Assembly (NCBI GenBank): GCA_030596365.1
Contig: JAUVKG010000056.1
Location: 1 to 10,651, forward strand
Length of the DNA: 10,651 nt
Direction: 5' to 3'
Origin: Chlamydiota bacterium
GTDB taxonomy: Bacteria; Auribacterota; UBA3054; B51-G9
Shown: positions 6,213 to 10,651 of the stretch, piece after piece
Position numbering within the stretch: position 1 is the first letter of the stretch
How the letters are laid out: the number at the start of each line of letters is the position of its first letter
Made by a program: the position numbers and the translations under genes
Notes under the pieces: generated by a model
The model's database searches: none
The model's input: only the letters and a program-made list of their open reading frames with translations
What the model was told of the DNA's origin: nothing

Positions 6213-7517
6213 GTTCTCAACAGTTTTAATTCGAATGGTATCGACTTTATTCCCATCCATTTTTAATACATGAAATTCATAATTGTTATTAGTGAAAAAA
6301 TTACCGGGTTTTGGTATCGCTCCAAGTGAGCGCATTACGTATCCGGCAATAGTGTCATCCAATTCCTCAGGTAGATTAAGACCGCATTCCCAATTCAATT
6401 TGCTGATTCTCACATTTCCGGATGCGATAATATCTCCATCATGCAAAATGTGAATTCCGGAATGAACGGAACTACCGCCTGAAATTCCACCGAGAAGTGT
6501 GTCGATAACATCATATTTAGAAACCATTCCCGCCGTCCCGCCATATTCATCAAGCAGAATTGCCGTTTCCTGTTCTTTTTCTTTAAGATTATTGAGCAGC
6601 AGATCAAGCCGGCATAATTCAGGCATAAGCAAAGCCGGCAGGAGGAAAGGTTTAAGTTTGTTATTGTGAGGATTGTTTATATTTTTTAATTCGGTAATTT
6701 TTTTTTCAAAAGAAATATTTTTCCTCCACGAAATAAGATTCTTGATATTAAGAATATAACAAATATGATCAATGTTATTATGAAAAACCGGGAGATGGCT
6801 ATGGCGGTTTTTTCTCGCAATTCTTATCGCATCGCGTAAAGATAAATTTTCGTCAATGCAGACCATCTCGCGTCGTGGAACCATAACTTCTTTTGCTACA
6901 GTGGTTCGAAAAGAAGTTATAGCGTGAATAATTTCCGCCTCATCATTTTCTATTCCGCCTTCTGATTTGCTCTTATGAAGAGTCGCGATGAATTCTTCAT
7001 GAGTAAGCAGCGCATCGTTATCAGCACTTTTTTGGTTAAGAAGATGTAAAATTAAATTAGAAATTATGCGCAAAACATATCTAAAAGGCGTTAATATTAT
7101 TGTGAAAAATCCGATAGGATAAGAAATATATCTCGCAAATTCTTCCGGGTGAATTATTGCAAGTGTTTTAGGAGTGACTTCTCCGAAAATAAGCAGTAAA
7201 AATGTTGACGCAAGAACCGCTGCTGCAGCGCCTTTGCCGCCAAGCCATTCTGTAAACGAAGTTGCCAACATACTTGATATTGCAATATTTACGAGAAGAT
7301 TTCCGACTAAAATTGTAATTAATAATTTTCCGGGATCTTGTAGTAATCGCGCGACGAGTTTACCGCCGGGACCACTATGATCACGCAGTCGTCGCACCCT
7401 GGCGCGGCTTAATGAGAACAAAGAAGTTTCTGAACCTGAAAAGAAAGCTGACAGGATGAACAGAAGAATTAAAAGGAAAATATTAAACCAGACTGACACA
7501 AAAATTGTTTTCATCAT
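6207..7517 (-). CDS. CNNM/CorC-type transmembrane CBS protein (HlyC/CorC family), copy 2
   Basis: A second, divergent member of the CNNM/CorC ion-homeostasis family. The longest frame starts at 7523 (438 residues). I prefer the ATG at 7517 (436 residues) because it forms an ATGA overlap with the stop of the upstream sulfatase-like gene and has GGAAG six bases before it; an ATG at 7514 is also possible. Numbering from 7523: CNNM domain about 10-165, with SAFFSGSETSLFSLSRAR (25-42), GNLL (74-77) and LLIFGEVTPKTLA (109-121); CBS region from about 205 with EVMVPRREMVCID (212-224) and later LLDEYGGTAGMVS; C-terminal CorC_HlyC domain ending at VENI. It is less canonical than copy 1 after the DEYGG motif (KYDVIDTLLGGISGG, where the family usually has an acidic E-E-x-x-G-E/D-I run). 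The stop codon lies in a heptamer unit. It is translationally coupled to the sulfatase-like gene, and 205 bases of repeats separate it from copy 1. Confidence 0.92.
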   Translation of the reverse strand: MMKTIFVSVWFNIFLLILLFILSAFFSGSETSLFSLSRARVRRLRDHSGPGGKLVARLLQDPGKLLITILVGNLLVNIAISSMLATSFTEWLGGKGAAAAVLASTFLLLIFGEVTPKTLAIIHPEEFARYISYPIGFFTIILTPFRYVLRIISNLILHLLNQKSADNDALLTHEEFIATLHKSKSEGGIENDEAEIIHAITSFRTTVAKEVMVPRREMVCIDENLSLRDAIRIARKNRHSHLPVFHNNIDHICYILNIKNLISWRKNISFEKKITELKNINNPHNNKLKPFLLPALLMPELCRLDLLLNNLKEKEQETAILLDEYGGTAGMVSKYDVIDTLLGGISGGSSVHSGIHILHDGDIIASGNVRISKLNWECGLNLPEELDDTIAGYVMRSLGAIPKPGNFFTNNNYEFHVLKMDGNKVDTIRIKTVENI

Positions 7518-8917
7518 GCCCATCTTCCATTATAATTTTCCGGAGGACTTATTTCACCACGGATAACGCGGTCACGTAATTTTTGACCGTAAGTTAAAAA
7601 TCCAGGTGGCTCGGAGCAGGCAATTGATGCGAGAGGATCGGCTTTGTCGGAACTGAATTCGTTAGTCCAATTGTGAATCTTTTTCATTAAATCAAGAACG
7701 TGTTCCGATTCAACAGCCGCTAAATTATTTTTTTCAGAATAATCATCTGAAACGTTGTACAGCTCTGTATCATCAAATTGCCAGAAACCATTGTGCCAAG
7801 TGCGATTTAATTTCCATCCGGAAGAAATAATCGCGCGTTGGGCTGTATAATGTCCATGGCTGCATACAACATAATTTCTACCTTGAGGTGAGTTTTCTAT
7901 TAAATCAGCAATGGATATTGAATGATATCCTGTTGGAACTTCAAGATCGAGCATATCTAATATTGTAGCGGAAACATCCAACGAGTAACAGAGTCCGTTC
8001 AGAGTAATTCCGCTGCCAAGTATTTTGGGAGCGTGGATGATTAACGGAACGCGCGCGCAATTATAATGTGCGCTTATATGTCCGCCATAACATCCGCATT
8101 CTCCGAGTAGAATGCCATGATCACTGGTAATAATTATTGCAGTATCGTCAAGAATATTTAATTTTTCGAGATGTGAGACTAATTCAGCTACACAGTCATC
8201 GATCGAACGTATTTTCGCGTTATATTTGTGTATAAGCTGCCGCATTGCGTTTTGTGAAGCCGCTCTGTGTAATCTTGGTGAAAAAGCCGCATGAAGATTA
8301 TGGTGGTTTTTAAAAGTCTTTTCATCAGGAACCGGTGGCTCGCCGTGAGAGGCGATAGAGTCAAAATAATCAGCTTCGTTTTTTGTCAACGGGGAATCGG
8401 ATATTCGGTCTAAATTATTGTAAGTCAGATATAAAAAGAAATCATTTTTCGAATTTTGACTAATCCATTGCAGTGCGGATTTATTAATTGTTTCGGCATC
8501 AACTTCAACAGGATCAATTTCAGGATGAGTGTCGTAAACTTCCTGCCAGCCTGTATAAAACCAACGGGCATTTTGCCTGCCGAAAGGCGATATGGCAGCA
8601 GTTTGTATTCCATTAGCTGCAAGATATTCAGCAAACATAGGACGCTGTGCGTTTAATCCATACAAACTAATTGGAGTATGCCGCCGGATAACATCTGATA
8701 AGAATCCATCGGTTACAATACCTGTTTCTATTCCTAATCTTCCGGAAAAAATTGACGCGCGTGCGCCGGCATTAGTTGCATCAGAAGAAAAAGCGGCGTT
8801 ACAGATCAAACCTTCTGCAGCTAATTTATCAATTGTAGGGGATGTTGGTCTTTTATAACCGTAACAGCCGAGGTGATCCGCTCTTAAACTACCGATATCG
8901 ATAAAAAGAAATTTCAT
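7514..8917 (-). CDS. Sulfatase-superfamily protein with a substituted active site (probable pseudo-sulfatase)
   Basis: The fold is clear: LRADHLGCYGYKRPTSPTID near the N-terminus, IIITSDHG (261-268) at the second metal site, GGHISAHYNCARVPLIIHAP (278-297) and a C-terminal region with GWKLNRTWHNGFWQFDDTELYNV. The catalytic residues have changed. The formylglycine motif C/S-x-P-x-R is NAGAR (49-53), so no Cys or Ser is available for formylglycine. The metal Asp before LR (usual IDxLR) is G9 in IGSLR. The usual DPHxPY segment reads NNLDRIS (167-173). D266, H267 and H280 remain. No signal peptide or membrane helix is seen, so it is probably cytoplasmic. I chose ATG 8917 (467 residues): it starts directly on the conserved core with AAGG upstream, whereas the longer frame starts at TTG 8944 with nine non-conserved codons. 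It overlaps the CNNM gene by four bases. Function is unknown; a different hydrolase or a binding protein are alternatives. Confidence 0.88.
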   Translation of the reverse strand: MKFLFIDIGSLRADHLGCYGYKRPTSPTIDKLAAEGLICNAAFSSDATNAGARASIFSGRLGIETGIVTDGFLSDVIRRHTPISLYGLNAQRPMFAEYLAANGIQTAAISPFGRQNARWFYTGWQEVYDTHPEIDPVEVDAETINKSALQWISQNSKNDFFLYLTYNNLDRISDSPLTKNEADYFDSIASHGEPPVPDEKTFKNHHNLHAAFSPRLHRAASQNAMRQLIHKYNAKIRSIDDCVAELVSHLEKLNILDDTAIIITSDHGILLGECGCYGGHISAHYNCARVPLIIHAPKILGSGITLNGLCYSLDVSATILDMLDLEVPTGYHSISIADLIENSPQGRNYVVCSHGHYTAQRAIISSGWKLNRTWHNGFWQFDDTELYNVSDDYSEKNNLAAVESEHVLDLMKKIHNWTNEFSSDKADPLASIACSEPPGFLTYGQKLRDRVIRGEISPPENYNGRWA

Positions 8918-8965
8918 AATCAGCGCCTTGTTGCAAATTTTCAAAATTTTTACATTTTAAATTCT

Positions 8966-9175
8966 TATATAGTGGCTGACCGAAAACCTTTTATTTTTGC
9001 ATGCCGCCTATTTTGGAAGGCAGGATGCTTCAAATCCTGTTTGCATCTTATCTCGAACCGGACGTTCCGGTTGGGGCATGGATACAGTATTTGAAGTGGT
9101 ATGACACCAAAAAAGGCGGCACCGGTATTCCGGTCGAAAATGCGAATTGAGGGGTTTTCGGTCAGGCACTATATA
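8966..9175. mobile_element. 210-bp inverted-repeat element (MITE-like or structured RNA element)
   Basis: A 23-bp terminal inverted repeat (8966-8988 and 9153-9175, one mismatch; core CTGACCGAAAACC / GGTTTTCGGTCAG) bounds the element. Inside are nested helices: 9003-9016 with 9107-9120 (13 of 14 paired), 9027-9035 with 9089-9097 (8 of 9, plus a possible G-U), and an apical hairpin AACCGGA/TCCGGTT at 9056-9072; a side hairpin ACCGG/CCGGT lies at 9121-9134. The interior is about half G+C while the flanks are very AT-rich, so it looks inserted. TATATA sequences at both outer edges could hide a short target duplication. It lies about 50 bases upstream of the leftward sulfatase-like start. The transposase family is not recognised; a non-autonomous transposon or a large structured RNA are both possible. 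Confidence 0.65.
9001..9150 (+). CDS. 49-residue ORF inside the inverted-repeat element
   Basis: ATG at 9001 to TGA at 9148-9150, lying entirely between the terminal repeats; an in-frame stop sits in the left terminal repeat (8977-8979). The predicted peptide begins MPPILEGRMLQILFASY, continues through EPDVPVGAWIQYLKWYDTK and ends GGTGIPVENAN. The mix of aromatic, aliphatic and charged residues looks protein-like, not random, but I recognise no family, and no Shine-Dalgarno precedes it. It may be a small protein carried by the element or the fused ends of a transposase left after an internal deletion. Because the same bases also form nested helices, coding and structure cannot both be assumed. 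Confidence 0.35.
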   Translation: MPPILEGRMLQILFASYLEPDVPVGAWIQYLKWYDTKKGGTGIPVENAN

Positions 9176-9269
9176 ATAGTATAATCAAATATTAAAAATG
9201 TAACAAGGGGTATTTTTTAACCATATAAGGAACCATAAGTTTTAATTATCATAATATAAATTTTTTAAC

Positions 9270-9363
9270 CACATAAGGGACATAAGATACACAGAAGAAT
9301 TAATAAATGATAAATTGTTAATTAGAAAGTTTTTTTCTTATGTAATCTTATGTCCCTTATGTG
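9270..9363. repeat. 19-bp inverted repeat CACATAAGGGACATAAGAT
   Basis: Perfect 19-bp arms at 9270-9288 and 9345-9363 are separated by 56 AT-rich bases. A third, imperfect direct copy starts with the T-run at 9213. The arms contain the internal repeat CATAAG. This looks like a dispersed repeat; the long loop argues against a simple terminator. Confidence 0.85.
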
Positions 9364-9394
9364 TTTAATGTATTATTTCTTTTAATTTCTGTTC

Positions 9395-9423
9395 TTGATT
9401 TCATTTTAACTGATTGTTATAAT
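9395..9423 (+). promoter_or_regulatory. Candidate sigma-70-type promoter for plsY-ybeY
   Basis: TTGATT (9395-9400) and TATAAT (9418-9423) are separated by 17 bases. The site is about 185 bases upstream of plsY and would place two hairpins in the leader. In DNA this AT-rich a chance match is quite likely. Confidence 0.3.
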
Positions 9424-9442
9424 AAACAAGAGTATTATATAT

Positions 9443-9543
9443 GGAATAATGGAATAATGGAATAATGGAGTAAATTCATTTTTTTAAAAATGAATTTTGT
9501 ATTAATATGAAATTCAAATCTCTGATTTGAATTTACTCCCATT
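9443..9543. repeat. Tandem GGAATAAT octamers followed by two mutually exclusive hairpin arrangements
   Basis: GGAATAAT is repeated three times (9443-9466) with a fourth degenerate unit. Two perfect hairpins follow: a 12-bp stem AAATTCATTTTT / AAAAATGAATTT (9472-9497) and an 11-bp stem AAATTCAAATC / GATTTGAATTT (9510-9534). An alternative outer stem pairs AATGGAGTAAATTC (9464-9477) with GAATTTACTCCCATT (9529-9543, one bulged C), using the same AAATTC and GAATTT arms, so both structures cannot form fully at once. Confidence 0.75.
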
Positions 9544-9608
9544 ACTGACACCTGACACCAATTAGCTAGCTACCAACTAATAACAATTAACAATTAACTA
9601 ATAAAACA

Positions 9609-10229
9609 GTGCTAATAGTTATTTTATCATATTTTTTAGGAGCAATTCCGGCCGGTTATCTCATAAACAGATACTTTCCGGTAATTAACTTTATTACTTC
9701 GGAAAAATCATTTCTGCCGGACTCGGTTCGTCATGCAGTAAAACTTCATGGCGGTAAAGTTCTTTCGATTGCGGCAGATGTGTTAAAAGGTTGGATTACG
9801 GTCTGGATAGTTTCTAAATTAGGAATAAGAATGTCCGGAAGCCAATTCGGATTTTTTGTTTTTCCATTTGTTTCTCCGGGATTGATTCACGTTGGAGCGT
9901 TGATTTTTGTCGTCTTGGGACACGTGTTTTCAGTTTATATTTGCGGATGGGGCGGTAAAGGAGTTGCAACAGCATTTGGCGGTTTTTTACTTTTAGTACC
10001 CAAGGTTGCCGTATGCGCAATGGTGATTTTCTTAATAGCGGCATATCTTAAAAAATCAATTCCATTTGCTTCAATTGTTGCAAGTTGGGCATTACCGTTG
10101 TTGATATGGTATTTTTACAGGATGAATATTCCATACCAGATTGCCGCAGTTTTTCTGGCAACATTATCTCTTATAACTCATTATAAATACTTGAGACCGG
10201 AAGCTTTTAAACTCGATTCCGGCGATTAA
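9609..10229 (+). CDS. plsY: PlsY-like acyl-phosphate:glycerol-3-phosphate acyltransferase homologue with a degenerate first motif
   Basis: PlsY is a small multi-pass inner-membrane enzyme that moves an acyl chain from acyl-phosphate to glycerol-3-phosphate, the first step of phospholipid synthesis. The 206-residue product has normal length, about five hydrophobic segments, the family N-terminus LGAIPAGYLI (10-19), DVLKG (57-61), GHVFSVYICGWGGKGVATAFG split over 104-124, and a third region SIPFASIVAS. The first cytoplasmic motif, S-G-N-x-G-x-T-N, is missing: the equivalent region (about 28-48) contains TSEKSFLPDSVRHAV. The frame stays open and no other frame supplies the motif, so this is not a simple frameshift. 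The start is GTG 9609, the first plausible start after the stop at 9588-9590; it fits the usual N-terminus but has no Shine-Dalgarno. ybeY follows nine bases after the stop. It may be an active variant or an inactive paralogue. Confidence 0.85.
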   Translation: MLIVILSYFLGAIPAGYLINRYFPVINFITSEKSFLPDSVRHAVKLHGGKVLSIAADVLKGWITVWIVSKLGIRMSGSQFGFFVFPFVSPGLIHVGALIFVVLGHVFSVYICGWGGKGVATAFGGFLLLVPKVAVCAMVIFLIAAYLKKSIPFASIVASWALPLLIWYFYRMNIPYQIAAVFLATLSLITHYKYLRPEAFKLDSGD

Positions 10230-10238
10230 ATTGAATAA

Positions 10239-10651
10239 ATGACAATGTCTGACACAAAAAATATTTTTGTAATTAACCGGCAAAGACTTTTAAAATTAGA
10301 TTCTGATAAAATAAAATCACTTGCGCGATACGTTCTTGAAAACGAAAAGATCAGTAATGATGTCGGAATAAACTTAATGTTTGTCAGAAACAACCTGATT
10401 AGAAAATATAATAAAGAGTTTTTGAATAAAGATAACCCGACCGATGTAATCAGTTTTGAAGGCAATCCAAATGACGGATCGGCCGGCGACATTATTATTA
10501 GCGTTGAAAAAGCAGTTGAATATGCTGCACAAAATAATATTGATGTGGATGAAGAAATTTCGCGTTACATTATTCATGGCATTCTTCATTGTCTAGGTTA
10601 TGAAGATATAATTGACAAGGATAGACGTGCAATGTTTAAACGCCAGGAAGA
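10239..10651 (+). CDS. ybeY: YbeY endoribonuclease / rRNA maturation factor, N-terminal 137 codons (3' end outside window)
   Basis: YbeY is a single-strand-specific, zinc-dependent endoribonuclease involved in 16S rRNA 3'-end maturation and ribosome quality control. The frame is open from ATG 10239 to the window end, so perhaps 10-30 residues are missing. Family motifs: NPTDVISFE (66-74), GDIIIS (83-88) and HGILHCLGYED (113-123). H113 and H117 are the first two zinc ligands. The third ligand position, His in the usual HGxLHxxGYDH, is D123 here; as I recall, some Bacteroidota YbeY proteins also have Asp there, so this need not mean loss of activity. A second in-frame ATG lies two codons later (10245); neither has a Shine-Dalgarno. 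The nine-base gap from plsY points to co-transcription. In many bacteria ybeY neighbours a CorC-family gene; here CorC-type genes lie nearby but on the other strand. Confidence 0.93.
   Translation, partial: MTMSDTKNIFVINRQRLLKLDSDKIKSLARYVLENEKISNDVGINLMFVRNNLIRKYNKEFLNKDNPTDVISFEGNPNDGSAGDIIISVEKAVEYAAQNNIDVDEEISRYIIHGILHCLGYEDIIDKDRRAMFKRQE

Larger units (their letters stand above)
9176..9608. other. AT-rich upstream region of plsY, filled with short repeats
   Basis: No gene is visible. In order it holds two direct copies of a TTTTTTAACCAYATAAGG block (9213-9239 and 9261-9286); a distant inverted copy of the second (9345-9363); a promoter-like pair at 9395-9423; a tandem 8-mer with two hairpins (9443-9543); and small repeats just before plsY (TGACACC twice at 9546-9559, CAATTAA twice at 9584-9597). 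Confidence 0.65.

Noticed and set aside
8918..8944. Longer sulfatase-like frame starting at TTG 8944
   Set aside because: The nine extra codons are not conserved-looking, the start is TTG, and the ATG at 8917 begins exactly at the family core with AAGG upstream.
8966..9175. Complete insertion sequence
   Set aside because: At 210 bp there is no room for a transposase; only a 49-codon frame is present.
9655..9760. Frameshift explaining the missing PlsY motif
   Set aside because: The neighbouring frame checked reads unrelated residues and soon meets a stop, and the main frame is intact with correct flanking motifs and near-normal length.
1..10651. tRNA or rRNA genes
   Set aside because: I saw no cloverleaf with a T-loop GTTCRA-type motif in proper spacing and no rRNA-like conserved blocks in the intergenic regions; this was by eye, without a covariance search.

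Overview
The window looks like a piece of chromosome from an AT-rich, probably uncultured bacterium of the Planctomycetota-Verrucomicrobiota-Chlamydiota (PVC) group, most likely near Lentisphaerota or Kiritimatiellota. This rests on the style of MreB, a sulfatase-superfamily gene of a subfamily I associate with PVC bacteria, weak or absent Shine-Dalgarno sites at most starts, and intergenic regions full of short repeats. The phylum is an inference from memory of these families, not a search result.

Layout. Positions 1-3949 read rightward: the C-terminal part of uvrA (nucleotide excision repair), mreB (cell-shape actin) 20 bases later, then a 16-copy heptamer repeat array, then a secreted or membrane-anchored protein that resembles a peptidase-MA (gluzincin) domain without its HExxH zinc site. 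Positions 3950-4732 are a repeat-rich intergenic region with one small ORF, possibly a gene remnant. Positions 4733-8917 read leftward: a degenerate sulfatase-family protein, overlapped by a CNNM/CorC-type membrane protein, then, after a second repeat cluster, a second CNNM/CorC paralogue. Positions 8945-9608 form a divergent intergenic region holding a 210-bp element with 23-bp terminal inverted repeats, nested internal helices and a 49-codon ORF, followed by several AT-rich hairpins. Positions 9609-10651 read rightward again: a PlsY-like acyltransferase homologue and the first 137 codons of ybeY (rRNA maturation endonuclease), apparently one operon.

The recognisable genes are mostly housekeeping: DNA repair, cell shape, metal homeostasis, phospholipid synthesis and rRNA maturation. 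The unusual part is twofold. First, four proteins keep the family fold but have lost or altered active-site motifs (sulfatase-like, peptidase-MA-like, PlsY-like and, more mildly, YbeY). Second, the intergenic DNA holds related GTCNNAN heptamer arrays that abut start and stop codons, and a compact structured inverted-repeat element of higher GC than its surroundings. I found no CRISPR array, tRNA, rRNA or complete insertion sequence.
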